64,000 nt of DNA from Valencia hispanica (GCA_963556495.2 OY747702.1:10799193-10863192), one strand, 5' to 3'; numbered from the stretch's first letter, positions 46,284-57,984 are shown. Made by a program: numbers and translations. Notes: a model not told the origin generated them from the sequence alone.

Positions 46284-47026
46284 TTGGGCAGGACATGCTA
46301 CTCAGCAGCTCAGTGCCGCAGAACGGAACCCGTTTCAGAAAGAACGGCTCAGAGGAATGCAGCACCAACAGGCTTTGCAGATTGATGTGCATGAGGGGTT
46401 CTCTACCCGAGTGTGTGTTGCATCGTATTAATGTGCTGACACGAAGCACCGAGAAGGTCAAGGGAACAAAAAAAAGGGTTCTTCTCCTTCTCCACACAAC
46501 TTCTTTATCAGTTAAACACCTCTCACTTTATAATGTATAAAGAGTCTTGCAGAAGGATTCATGCCCCTCTCACATGTCGTCATGTTACCCTCACAAACCT
46601 TAATGGAAGGATTGTTTTTAGGTCCCGGGTTCGTGGGTCATTTGGGACAGCTGTTGTGCCAAGATAGCTATCCCCGTCAGAATTTGTATCTCCTGACGTG
46701 GGAACACGCAGTCACTTAGTAGCGTGGCGTCTGCTCTCCTCAGCTGCTTCCTCACCCACAGCAAGAGGAGAACAACTTACTGCTTTAACGTTTAGCTGAA
46801 TGTGTCATTATTTGTAACACAATACATGCTTCCATTTGTAACTAAAATCAGGTTGACGTTGTTTTAACGATGTTTTAATGCGTTCATGTCTTGATGCGGC
46901 GCGAGAAGTTTACATCTGCACACTGCCCAGATGATCTTGAATTACTTTCACATTTTTTTTGAAGGAACAAGGGGCCGGATTTGTAAATAAAGTAAACATC
47001 CATGTCCCATTTTTTAATGCTGTTGG

Positions 47027-47539
47027 GTGATGAAGCGTTATAAACCAAAAAGAATGAGCCCACCCACGTATCGCTCCATTTTCTTCAACTGGCTGTGTGC
47101 TGCAAAATGTGCTGCAGTTCGGGGCCCGAATTTCCCGCGCTGTCCTACGGATGTGACATCAATTGACACGGCTTGCGCGTTCTCGACAGCTTTAAAAGAG
47201 GAAGAAAAATGGTCGCAGACCTCCATTGATTTAATTGTGAGAATGGATTCGTCTCTTCTGCAACTGGGAAACGAGCAAGGACGACTCACACAGCCCACTA
47301 AAAAGTGGCACTATGACAAAAAAGTATGTCACTGTGAAGAGGTATGGTTTTTTTGTGAAGCGTTTGTGCGCACTCCCGTGCGGCTGGCTGCAGTTACTTG
47401 CGGCGCCTGCCACGTCGCTCGTGAGCTTCATTTCTTCATTCTGCCCCATGCTCCTGTAACTCGGTTAATTTATAAAATATTTATTGCGACTTCTGCAATC
47501 GCCATAGAGACGTGGGATAGATCAAGTCTACCTGTTTGA
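47027..47539 (+). other. Unrecognised 170-codon open frame
   Basis: The longest clean frame in this part, with a Lys/Arg-rich start and a Cys-rich middle (CHCEEVWFFCEAFV, CGACHVARELHF). No family recognised, no clear splice or poly(A) signals. GC-rich composition and position next to the telomere-type tract suggest part of an old element. A chance frame is also possible. Confidence 0.2.
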
Positions 47540-47584
47540 TGCGCTGTCAGTTTCCAGCGGTCAACAAACTCTCCGGCACCCAGA

Positions 47585-47632
47585 CCTAACCCCTAACCCT
47601 AACCCCCAACCCTAACCCTAACCCTAACCCTC
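47585..47632. repeat. Interstitial telomere-type repeat (CCCTAA)n
   Basis: About eight CCCTAA units with small variations (CCCCTAA, CCCCCAA). The vertebrate telomere repeat is TTAGGG. Such short tracts arise by break repair or chromosome fusion. It lies 20 bp from the left end of the Harbinger-like element. Confidence 0.9.
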
Positions 47633-47871
47633 CCTGTTAGTGATAGGCCTGGGCCCTCATTTATCAAACGTACTTAGGCACAGATCTGTGCGTATTTTGT
47701 GGTAGGAACAATTCTACACATTGTGTGGTATAATTTGAACTTGTGCGTAGAAATGTTCCTAAATGTAATCACATTTCAAATCGTGCGTACGCACAGCATC
47801 TACTGTTACAACGGAGGAACTGCAACACTTAAACAGTTTTACTTTGACATACTATTTCTCTCAGCAGTTTA

Positions 47872-47975
47872 TCGCCTCCGCCAAGGAGCTTATGTTGGCG
47901 TCTGTCTGTCTTTTAGCAAAATAACTCATAAAGTTATGGACGTATTTGTATTAAACTTTTTAGGAAATATTTGAA
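47872..47975 (-). repeat. Dispersed repeat copy C, reversed
   Basis: GCCTCCGCCAAGGAGCTTAT, then GTCTGTCTGTCTTTTAGC and AATAACTCATAAAGTTATGG are the reversed counterparts of copies A (25101) and B (50371). Located inside the Harbinger-like element. Confidence 0.5.
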
Positions 47976-48136
47976 ATTTGTGATCATTCATGGAGATCCT
48001 GTCACTCGCAATCTGCGCTCTCCGTGTGCAGACCCCCACCCCCACCCCCTCACACACACACACTTTACCTGTTTGTCACATCAAGCGCTTCAGTTTAATG
48101 GGAGGATGTTACACTTTTGATTCAAAGGTTTGCAAA

Positions 48137-48364
48137 CTATACTGTGACAATGGTCCCGCTTATCAGTGAAGCAGGTTGTCGCTTTTTCCTTGCGTACTGA
48201 TGGCAGCCAAAGCTGTGTCTCCAATTACGCATGGCCACACAAGTGTCAAATATGATGATGGGTGCAGCCTCAGTAGGAGATCTGGCCAAGCTGTGTGCTG
48301 AGGGACGTTTTATTCTATTCAGTTTGATATCGAACCATTTTTCCTTTATTTCCAACAGGAACAT
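48137..48364 (-). pseudogene. Myb-like transposon protein fragment
   Basis: Residues 6-28 (KEKWFDIKLNRIKR...SAH) resemble the W-x-D-x-K-x-x-x-KKR-x-AAH region of the Myb/SANT-like accessory protein encoded by Harbinger transposons. The rest is not recognisable. A decayed fragment without a start context. Confidence 0.4.
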
Positions 48365-49926
48365 CTCTACTGTATTATGTCACTTTCTCCCAGGCAGAGT
48401 GATTTTTTTATTGGTTCTTCCCGAGCTGATAGAATGAAACAGCAATGTTCAGTACGAATTTAAGTTAATTAATTTCTTCAAAAAAGTGACGGGTTTCAAA
48501 AGAAGTTAATAACAGCAAATGAAATGACTCTTTGCCACAATTTTATGTCTGCTCTGCAGCAGAAATGTAACGGCTGGGTGTTGGGGAAATGAAGCAGAGA
48601 AACCGCTGATGGCAAAAACTATCGGTTTTGAAATGAATTTGTATCAACTATGACATTTTTTTTTTAAGTCTGTTCATCATGAATTCTTTTTTATTGCACC
48701 ACCCGTGTTTCACATCGATCTCGGTATCACGGTAATTTCTTTTTTTCGCTCTCTTGGCCATTATTTTAAAGAAGAACGCAAGGATTTGATGTATGGGACA
48801 GATGATGCCGTGTTACCAAATATGATTAATTGAGGGCGTTTCTGTATTCAAATGACTGAGAACGAGCACTAGCACCTGCGTACTATGGAAAATATTTTAA
48901 TTACATGCATAAGGCTGTTTCGTCTGTCATCACAAGAATGTTAGTGCTTAAAGAATAGGAACTGTGTCAGCGGGGAGTGTGACCTCGACTCCAGGTCAAG
49001 GGGTAAAACGCCAGTGGGTTTTATTACCCCACCAGCCAGTTGTAGGAAACAGATTCTATAAAGGAAAGTGTTCCCCCCTAATAAACCAGTATCTCATGAC
49101 ATCCTCCTGAGCCTAAATTACCCCTCCTGTTCCTGGCAGCTGACCTGTAGGGTTACTGAGCTGTGGGTGTCCATTCCAGAGAGCATCCTTGAATTGGGTT
49201 TCTTTCAAAAGTTAAACTTAGCTATAATTGCTTATTTTCCTCCATAAATTACTTATCTGCATGTGGCTATGTAAAAGGACACAGCCAATCACATACAGTA
49301 TGTTCATTTTAACTAGAAGGAGGAATCGCCCATCCTCTATAGGGTTGTACTTTTTCTCAAATTTCTAAATAAAAGGCTGAAGCAAACAAAAGATCTTTGA
49401 ATAAAGTGGGATCCTTGAGGTAACACTCTATTCCCCACATATGCCGTACCAAAACTATTGAGTCCTGTGTGATTTGTTCTGTTTTTTCCAGGTTGTCAGA
49501 AAACAAAAGAACCGGGAGAATAAGGGACTTCAGTGTCTAGTATGGGGAACTAGACTGAAGCGCAACAGTACGCACATGTGGAATTCATCATCAGATGAAC
49601 ATGTATACGAGTGGCTACTGCACATTTCATAAATCAGACTTTTGACTGTTCGTACAAACATTCTAAATTTCGTTCGTAGGATAGAATATAGGACAGTTTC
49701 TACGAACGTTTGATAAATGAGGGCCCTGATCTTAAACCAGCATTTAAGACCAGGGTTGTAAGATTCCAGTGGCCAAGTATCTCAACTCTGTGACAGACAC
49801 ACAGGATAGCCAGCTGCTGCTAGCCTCTTCAGAAGAGAGCTAGTTCTGTTTGAACTGGAGTCTCGGAGCTGACCAATCAGGCTTGAGGCCAGTGTTAGAA
49901 ACGCCCCCCTTATTAGAATACACTTC

Positions 49927-50348
49927 TGGAAATAAATAATTGTGGAAATAAATAAATAAATGTGGAAATAAATTAAAACGAGTGAAAATAAAAAATAAAT
50001 GTGAAGATAAATAAATAAATGTGGAAATAAATAAATACAAGTGGAAATAAAAAATAAATGTGAAAATAAATAAATAAATGTGGAAATAAATAAATACAAG
50101 TGGAAATAAAAAATAAATGCCAAAATAAATAAATAAATATGGAAATCAATAAATACAAGTGGAAATAAAAAATAAATGTGGAAAAAATAAATAAATGTGG
50201 AAATAAAAAAAATACAAGTGGAAATAAAAAAAAAAATTGGAAATAAACAAATGTTTTTATTTATTCCCACATTTATTTATTTATTTTCAACTGTACTTGC
50301 CCATTTATTTATTTATTTTCAGTTTTATTTATTTATTGTCAATTTTGG
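49927..50348. repeat. AAAT-rich minisatellite with strand switch at about 50254
   Basis: Units like GTGGAAATAAATAAATAAAT repeat with about 40-bp higher-order spacing up to about 50254. From there the reverse complement (TTTATTCCCACATTTATTTA) continues to 50348. Long Phe/Ile/Tyr-rich minus-strand frames (49782-50270 and others) are by-products of the repeat. Confidence 0.9.
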
Positions 50349-50370
50349 CAGGGACAGTCCTCCATTCATG

Positions 50371-50487
50371 TCAGATCAACCCCAAAATGTAATCAGCAGT
50401 TCCTGGTCCAAACATTTTGAGTTATGTTGCCAACAGACAGACAGACTAATAGACAGATGGCGTGAAAACATTATCTCCTGGCGGAGG
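50371..50487 (+). repeat. Dispersed repeat copy B
   Basis: TCAGATCAACCCCAAAATGT, TTTTGAGTTATGTTGCCAAC, an ACAGACAG run and CTCCTGGCGGAGG, as in copy A at 25101-25262. It begins about 20 bp after the AAAT array. Confidence 0.65.
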
Positions 50488-50668
50488 TAACTAAAACAAA
50501 TCTTCCATGTACCGTCTTTCTTTGTACATATCTTATGATAGAACATGAAAATGTGCGGCTTATATTCACGTGGGCCCTATATATGTACAAAATGTATTTT
50601 ATTTTCAAATTTAGCTGGTGCTGCTTATATTCAGGTGCCCTCAATAGTTTGAAAATTACAGTTATTAA

Positions 50669-51512
50669 AGGAGCCGAATGTAAGATTGTGGCCAAAACTG
50701 GTACTGACAATCACTTTCAAATTACTGTACAGCTGTGTATACCCCCCCCTGACTCGAGACTGCCAGACAGGCAGCAGGATCCAGCAGGAACATAGGCTGC
50801 TACAAGGAGCTTCCAATGGCAAGTGACGAGTCCTACACTATTTTTTTTCTGTTAATTAGGTTTAATTATAATGACAGAGAAACGGGCTCTGATAATGCAT
50901 TGCTCATGTTACCATTGACGACTCGCCGTTTTTATTTCCCAAACAATTCCTTACCTTTTCAATTCGATGACCCTCCTCCTCCATATGCGTAACGTAACGT
51001 AACTTTGCACGATTCACGAACATGCATAACCTTGTTCGACTGTCATGACTGTCATGACCTGCCCAGGTTTAAATTAGCAACGTTGGCATCTGTCTTCAGA
51101 TTTTTCTCTGTTTTCAGCCGTCTCCATCTTACAAAGGCATCTCCTTTACAAATCCTTGTTTTATTTCAGACTTTGTCACAAAGTTTTTCTGAATGATAAC
51201 GAGATCTTTTAGGTGTAGTAACGTTAGACATTTTTTATCTGAAACACTTTTGTAGCTGCAGCTGTAGTAACTAGAGCAGAGCTGGCAACCCCGATGCCAA
51301 AACACTACTGACTTTGTGATTGGTAGATAGGTGAAGGGCGGAGCTTCAGGCCAAAACACAACATCATCAGTTGAGGGCAGCAACTTCACTTTTTAAATGA
51401 CAATATCCTGGCTGTACTACTGTTGTCAGTGATAGAAGTGTTTGAAATTAACATGATTTCTTATATCAGGGCCATTTTATGATTAATTAAAATACATTCC
51501 TTACAAGCTCCT
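50669..51512. mobile_element. TTAA-flanked MITE, 844 bp
   Basis: TTAA on both sides (50665-50668, 51513-51516). Short inverted ends AGGAGC and GCTCCT, with further loose pairing (ATGTAAG against CTTACA). Consistent with a piggyBac-like non-autonomous element. The interior contains a repeated CGTAACGTAACGTAAC stretch and no recognised gene. Confidence 0.65.
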
Positions 51513-51711
51513 TTAAATTCCTCCATCAGTTTGAGGCACCTATCCAGATACTGACTGACTAGGGGAGAGACTTTGTTGATTTAGTGAGTATTTAGTTTTA
51601 AATATTTTCGAAATTTTTGTACATTCCGTGAAATAAATTAGTACAACATGTAAATTGTATATTCATTTCATCATTTGATCACTAAAATAAATATTCTCTT
51701 TCATGATTTAA

Positions 51712-52027
51712 ATGCTGCACAATGGCACAGTTGGTAGCTCTGTCCTGGGTTTGAATCCCGGCGTGGGGTCTTTCTGCGTGGAGTTTACATGTTCTCCCTG
51801 TGCACGCGTGGGTTCTCTCCAGGTACTCCGGCTATAATTGGTTTGCCCTTAGGCATTAGTGTGTGCGTGCATGGTTGTTTGTCCTGTGTGTCTCTGTGTT
51901 GCCCTGCGATGGACTGCCGACCTGTCCAGGATGTACGCCGCCTCTCAACCCGTAACTGCTGGAGATAGGCACCAGCCCCCCCGCAACCCTGCATGGGATA
52001 GACGGAATAGACAATGGATGGATAGAT
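51712..52027 (+). mobile_element. tRNA-derived SINE with (ATGG) tail, internal deletion
   Basis: A-box-like TGGCACAGTTGG is followed, about 14 bp too soon compared with the copy at 30395, by B-box-like GGTTTGAATCCCGG. Then GTTCTCCCTGTGCACGCGTG, GTTGCCCTGCGATGGACTG, GGAGATAGGCACCAG and an ATGGATGG tail. The deletion between the boxes would reduce polymerase III transcription. Confidence 0.85.
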
Positions 52028-53487
52028 TTAAGTGCGTATACTTTTTGAAGGTTCGGGAAAATGTAGTGATTATGTGTCCTCAAAGTAGGTCTCTTTGAAC
52101 ATTCAGATCAACAGTGAGGGTCTGCAGAGTTATAAACATAAAAATGAGTCTATAGTCCCCCTACCACCCCCAAACTAATGGGTTGGTAGAATAAATGAAT
52201 GACACCATTCAGAAGTGAGTATTTCCATGAAACAGTATGGGATACTTCAATACAGCTGTACTTAAATACGTTTTCCATGAAAATACCAGTTGTTTTGATG
52301 TAATTGCTGCTTTGTATCTAAAGAACTTTGGTTGCTTTTGGATGAAGTGTAGCTGTTTCTGTTTTCATATGTTACGGACAATCAGAGCACTGAGCAAAGT
52401 TGTGATAGGCCAACCAGAAATGTGGGACGATGTGGGTACCTGGATGCAGTGATGTTTGGGTTCCGCACAAAACAACAACAAAAAAAAACAGATGACAACT
52501 CAGTACTCCGACTTCTTTTTTATGTTTGGCAGGGAGGCTTGTTACCGTTCCAAAGTACCAGAACAGTAAACTGTATTGATTTATTTCATTTTTAGTAAGG
52601 AATTATCAAGCTTTTTTTCTAAGTGAATGTGCTGTGTATACTACCTATGAGTTTTGTCAAGTGACCTGGACAATATGGGCATGCCTTGGCTTTCCATGTG
52701 CACCAATGAGGCTTGGCCAACATAAACAACATAAATCTGGGGCCTGTTTTTAGATGTATAGACTTTTTAGTTTAACACTTATTCTCATGAACAACTTCTG
52801 AGGATAATGTGTGTAGCTTGTCTTACACTAACTTTGTTTCACTCTATACATAATATACATAATACATAAGGAACATTTTTAAAATGTTACCATCAGATTG
52901 CCTCTGGTTTGGTTTTTGTTTTAATAAACATTGACATCTGTTTGAAGTTATAGATATGATATCAAAGGTACATTCTCAGTTTATTAACAATACAAGTACT
53001 ACTTTTTTTTTTATTGACAACACTGGAGGATGTTGTTGGACTGGAGGAGTTATCAGAAGACAACAAAACTTTTTAGTAACTGTCAGACAAAACATTTCTA
53101 AGAAACAGGAAAAAAGAAAGTCAAACAAAATGCCAATACACTGACATGCAAGGTGGGTGACAGAGTGAAGAGAGAGAACATAAGGAGTCGACAAAGAAAA
53201 GGGGGGAAACTGCATTCTAACTTTTTAGGACCATTTACCCTTATTTCAAGGAAAAAGTGCAAATTTATAGGATGAAAATGGAGTAACACAACATGATCAA
53301 CATAGGCAATCTCAAACTCAGCACAGCAGAAAGTTCCAGGGTACCTCACTGGAATTCAAAGAAAAAAAAGGGGGGGAAGACAGCCTTGATGCATCTCCTT
53401 TAGCTCTACAGTCAAAGCCATCTTCAGCTCAGCCAGCACGTGACACAATAATGCAACCTGCATCCACCACTGACTCCGTCCCACTAA
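52028..53487. other. No feature recognised
   Basis: AT-rich, with motif-free frames on both strands (52237-52452, 52956-53349, 53356-53487). Confidence 0.35.
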
Positions 53488-53778
53488 GGCTACGTTCACA
53501 CTGCAGCCTGAAACGACCCAATTCCGATTTTTTTCCCCCCTATGCGACCTGTAGCTGATCTTTTCATGACAGTCTGAACGACACAGATCCGATCTTTTCA
53601 AATGCGACCCAGGCCACTTGGGTATGTGGTCCAAAATCCGATACGTATCCGATCTTTTGAAATGCGACTCCAGTCCGAACGGCCAGGTTGCATGTATCCG
53701 ACCCGGACGTCATTGATATGCGACAAACGTCATAATTCTGGGTTGACGTAGGCGGGATTGAGAAGATAAACAACAACC

Positions 53779-55260
53779 ATGGCGGACGATGCTGAGAGCA
53801 GTCAATGGAAGCGTAGCGAGGTTTCTGATTTAATTCATATTTGGGGGGGGACAGCTCTATTCAGGCCAAACTCGAGGGCTCTTATCGGAACCGGGCAGTT
53901 TAAAAAAACATTTCCAGCGAAATGGCCGTGCGTGGTTACAGACGATCCTGGCTCCAATGCCAGCGAAAAATAAAAAGCCTCCGAGCCAAATACAAGGAGG
54001 TTACAGACTGGAACAAGCGAAGTGGCCGTCAACGTATCACCTGTCCATTTTATGAAGAGCTGGACCGCGTTTTGGGGGATAAGCCCAGCGTTCAGCCACT
54101 AGAACTGTTGGACAGCCTCTTTGCCCAAGAGGAGCCCAAGGAGAAGAGCCCAGATCCCGCAGCTGTCGCGGCCAGCCCAGCTAGTACCACTTGCGGTGAT
54201 ACAGGTGGGTTATTTGCACATGGCCTACCTACCTAGTCGCTACCTGTGACTTAACTTTATAAGATTGAAATACGATGTGTGAAAGTTTGTTAAATGCATA
54301 CACAGGTGATGGGACCCTTGTAGCTCTTTCGCCTGCTGCGTCTCCCTCCGAACAAAGTTCTGCAGCAAGTGAAGATAAATCTGTGAACAGCCATGCATCT
54401 TCCACACCCACTGCTTTTAAGAAAGTTCTTGGCTGTATTTTGATAGTTTTCCAACTCAATTAACCTCTTAACCCCCACCTGAACCAAGCACATTTTCTAC
54501 TGTTTGTCATTACCCAAATCTAAAAGCTTCTTGGAAAAAAAGCAACAAAGAAGTTATGAGAATGCAACAAAAAAAGAGACCAAAAAATGACAAAAAAGTG
54601 ATGAAAACATGACAAAAAGAATTAAAAAATATGATGAAAGCGCAACTAAAAATTGATAGAAGAGTGGTCATAAAAAAACAGTCTAAGTGATGACAACACG
54701 ACAATGTGAGATCAATTTTGTAGCTTTCAAAAGAGGCGTTAGTCTGGTCTGTAGGCCGTAAGCTTTTAGATTTGGGTAAAGCCCAAGAAAATGCACTCGG
54801 TTAAGGCAGAAGTTAAGAGGTTAATATAAGTCTTGGCAACCTTCGACCTAAAACATGTGATATGAAATTAATTTGTTTGAATTGAATGTTGAACTGGCTT
54901 CAACTTGTGAACAGCTTAGTATTGTTTGTAAATGGCCATAAAAAATCATAATTATTACTACATATAAACTGGAATGCTTGCCGCCTTTACGGTTATACTA
55001 ACAAATAAATAAAGCAACATTGTAATCCTTATTTTGATCTGTTCTTTTTTTCTTTTTACAGCTACTACTGCCAAGAAGAGAAAATGAAAATCAAAGATGG
55101 AGGCAACGCTGGAGGTGTTTGCTGACAAGATTACCAGTGCCCTTAAAGATGATGACGCAGATCTTTTGTTGAAGATGCAAGCAGCTCAGCATGAGCATGA
55201 GCATGATCGTAAAATGTTTGCCATGATATCTCAGTTTATGGAGAGATCAACCCAACCTCC
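53779..55260 (+). pseudogene. Harbinger Myb/SANT-like DNA-binding protein gene, broken
   Basis: Exon 1 starts MADDAESSQWKRSEVSDLI at 53779. After a G8 run (about 53845-53852) the frame shifts. The other frame continues with an SIQAKLEG stretch, a TAA stop, then YRRSWLQCQRKIKSLRAKYK and CPFYEELDRVLGDKPS (53922-54200), which complete the Myb_DNA-bind_4 / trihelix-type domain. Plausible exons follow: a donor at about 54204, an acceptor ACAG before 54306, and an acceptor TTTTTACAG before 55061. The last exon encodes KMEATLEVFADKITSALKD and a His/Glu-rich coiled segment, after an in-frame TGA. In active elements this protein escorts the transposase to the nucleus and binds the element ends (family knowledge). 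At least two lesions make this copy inactive, unless the G-run shift is a sequencing error. Confidence 0.75.
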
Positions 55261-55489
55261 ACAGCCACCTTTCTACCACGCACTAATTCAGCTTTACAAC
55301 CCAGTTCATCCTCCTACTCATCATTCCTCACAGTTTCCTGTGGCTTCCTCTCCATCTAGCACCCAGCCCCTGCCCTTTTTTCAAGATTTAAATCAACCAC
55401 TCCCCCTCAATAATACTCATCCACATCCCCGTCTCACTCAGTCATTTTTGCAGGGTCATCGGGCTTTCAACAACGAGGATCATCAGCCA

Positions 55490-55730
55490 CCCAGTGTTGC
55501 CAACTTTGTCGCTATTTCTAACGAGTTTTTTTTCCAAAAAGCACCTATAGCGACAAATCTAGCGACATTTCTGACCACCCTTAGCTACTTCATGAGAAAC
55601 TTTGTCGCCGATATTTCCTGCAGTTTAGAGACCCAGCTTGCGTCCTTCCCGATGCTCAGAAAGGGAATGATCTGCGCATGTGTATGCTGCATGATCAGAC
55701 TACTGTATGTCCGGTGACCAATCATGAACC
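55490..55730. mobile_element. Possible insertion in the last exon region
   Basis: From CAGTGTTGCCAACTTTGTCG on, the sequence departs from the Myb-like gene and carries repeated TAGCGACA/GTCGC motifs, typical of another fish transposon end. The opposite end was not found, so the boundary is uncertain. Confidence 0.35.
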
Positions 55731-56645
55731 TTTTTCGGTTCATTTCACCCACTAACAAACAAAGTTGTTTGGTAGTTAATGTTAATTCAAAACTAAAAAA
55801 TAAATCTGCATGTATATAAAACCGATCTTTCAACTGGAATTAAGGCAGTAGCTTGTCTGTATTACACTGCATCTCACACCTGTGGTGCATTCAAGGAACG
55901 TTCGAACGTATGGTGAGTTCAACAACACAGGACATTTAAAATTTATGACAAAAAAACCTCACTAATAATATAATAGGCAATAAACTTCTGTTTAATGGCG
56001 GTTGGCAAGAAACATTTGATGCATGCTAAATATGCCCTACTTATTTTTACAAAGTACTAAAAAACAAACAACTATATTCTCTCTCTTAATTTCATCTTCT
56101 TGAGATATCTCAGCAAAGGTATGTTCAGAACTTTACATTTTTTTAAATCTATTGTACGATAGCACGCACCTGTTGCTAGCCAATACACTCCAACGCGTTT
56201 TTGCACTGTTATGGGCTGCCGCAGACATGTCTCTTCACGTTTCTCTGTACCGACGTGGCTACCACTGCTCCACAAAACGCCATGGCCAAAAACCTTGCTA
56301 TCCTCCTTTTTATTTTTCTCCTTAAAATGAGAAGATTAAAATTGTGCTGGCTCCGTTGTGAAAATAACTTTAATAGGGCTAAACGAGCTCCACTGTAGAC
56401 ATCCATGTGTAACTACTTCTGCAAACAACAAGTGACGTCGTTGACCGTTGAGGACTCTTCTGCGCATGCGGGTCAATTCTGGGTCATTTCACGTTCACAT
56501 AGGAGATCACAAAAGGTCGCATTTAATTGGAAATGTGACCGGCCTTGCAAAAAAAAAAAAAAAAAACGAATTATTTCAACAACAACAAAAAAAATAAATA
56601 AATAAATCGGAATTGAGCATTAAGCCCTGCAGTGTGAACGCAGCC

Positions 56646-57300
56646 TACGTTTGCTAAAACAGTGGCTGCCATCCCGTCATGATGTATGATGAAGCAGCAT
56701 TGTGATTGTTGTGTTCCTTTTTCAAATTGTATGGTTTAAAATGCTGTGGTAACTGTCAAATACCTCAGGTGTTAATGTGTTCATGTCTTGGTGAGGAGAT
56801 TATGTACATGTCCTGCTGTCAAGAGTGAGGGCATATAAAATGTTTTATAGGGACATAAGACAAACAGGTCCTGGCAAGGAATTGGAAAGTGAGGTACTCT
56901 TATTAGTGTTCTTTTCGTGTAACTCCTAGTTCTTAAACTTCTGACTATTTTTTTGTAATCTTTGTCTATAATATTATACAGGTTATCAATGTGTATCTAT
57001 CTTTACTGGTATAAAAAAAACACAATCAACAGGGTACATCAGAGGCTGCCTTCATTGATTCCTTTGCAATGACTTTTTTATGGAAAGGCCAAAGTCCATA
57101 ATTAAAAGGTTTGCATGACATTTGCCTAATGTATACATTTGCACAAATCACTGTTTTCAATGAAACTGTCGACTGTCTCCATGATACTCGATTTTGTATT
57201 GTGTGATTTGTTTTACAATGCAAATACATAAACAACACCATGGGACATTAGTGGTATATTTTTCTACACATAAAACATATATATTCTGTTAATTTGATAT
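56646..57300. other. No feature recognised
   Basis: AT-rich. The minus-strand frame 57026-57241 has no motif. Confidence 0.35.
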
Positions 57301-57984
57301 TGTCATGTTTGGTATATAAAGAACCCGAAGGCAGCAAAAATAAAACTTAAACGATTTAATTGAAAACAAAAAGCAAAGAGAATAAACTTACAGCACTGGG
57401 AGATTTAAAAATGCAGAGATGAGGAGGAAACAGGAACTGGGCAGGAAACAAGAACCAGATGGGGAAAGAATGACGACAGACCAGCGACTAGTGACTGAAT
57501 GAGAGAAGAATATATACTGGGGAGGAAATGAGGAAGTGAGAGGAGACCAATGACTAGGGGAATCAGATGCAGGTGAGAGGGAGAGAGCAGGTGGAAACAA
57601 TCAGCTGGGAAGAGAGGTAGAATGATGGGGAGACAGAAAACTAAAGAAACTAGAAACTAAAGATATGTCTGGAAGGGAATCTAAAGGAAACACTGGAAAA
57701 CAGAAGGAAGAAATAAATAGTAAACTATCTAGAGGGAATAAACTAAGGTAAGAAATGAGGACACAAACAAAAGGTGTAAATATCTAAGAGCAAGAAGATA
57801 CAGAAACAAGGAAGTGCCAGAATAAACTAATAAAGACAAGGAATAACCTAACATGTTTAAACTAGATAAGGAAAAGAACTAAGTTAAACACAAACAGGAG
57901 GGACAAAACAAGAGAGCAGCTAGGGGTACAGAGGGGAAGGAAATGCAGTGGGAGGAAAACAAACAAAATCCACAGAACCTGACA
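57301..57984 (-). mobile_element. Solo LTR with GATAT target duplication
   Basis: Plus-strand ends TGTCATGTTTGG and GAACCTGACA give TG...CA termini. GATAT lies immediately on both sides (57296-57300, 57985-57989), a 5-bp target duplication. On the minus strand an ATTAAA signal at about 57357 lies some 57 bp before the 3' end, so it reads leftward. The interior is purine-rich on the plus strand. No gag-pol flanks it. The retroelement family is not determined. It is distinct in sequence from the LTR at 20364. Confidence 0.8.

Larger units (their letters stand above)
47652..49725. mobile_element. PIF/Harbinger-like element, 2.07 kb
   Basis: Ends GGCCCTCATTTATCAAACG and CGTTTGATAAATGAGGGCC are perfect inverted repeats. 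CTG on both sides (47649-47651, 49726-49728) is compatible with a 3-bp target duplication, though the palindromic GGGCCC leaves the exact boundary uncertain. Subterminal CGTACGCAC/GTACGCAC motifs recur on both sides. A Myb-like remnant (48137-48364) supports Harbinger affiliation. No transposase domain is seen. Confidence 0.7.
53488..56645 (+). mobile_element. PIF/Harbinger element carrying only a Myb-like gene, 3.16 kb
   Basis: Left end GGCTACGTTCACACTGCAG and right end CTGCAGTGTGAACGCAGCC are inverted with one mismatch. The match resumes at CAATTCCGATTT on both sides. Flanks TAA (53485-53487) and TAC (56646-56648) fit a 3-bp target duplication with one change. Subterminal repeats ATCCGATCTTTTCAAATGCG occur twice at the left. 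The Myb/SANT-like gene lies inside, and no Harbinger transposase could be recognised. It is probably a deletion derivative mobilised in trans. Confidence 0.85.

Noticed and set aside
46078..46540. Overlapping 139-, 68- and 92-codon frames
   Set aside because: They span a (TG)n tract and encode Val-Cys or Thr-His repeats there. No domain outside the tract.
49782..50270. 162-codon Phe/Ile/Tyr-rich frame
   Set aside because: Reads the AAAT-rich minisatellite. Composition follows the repeat.
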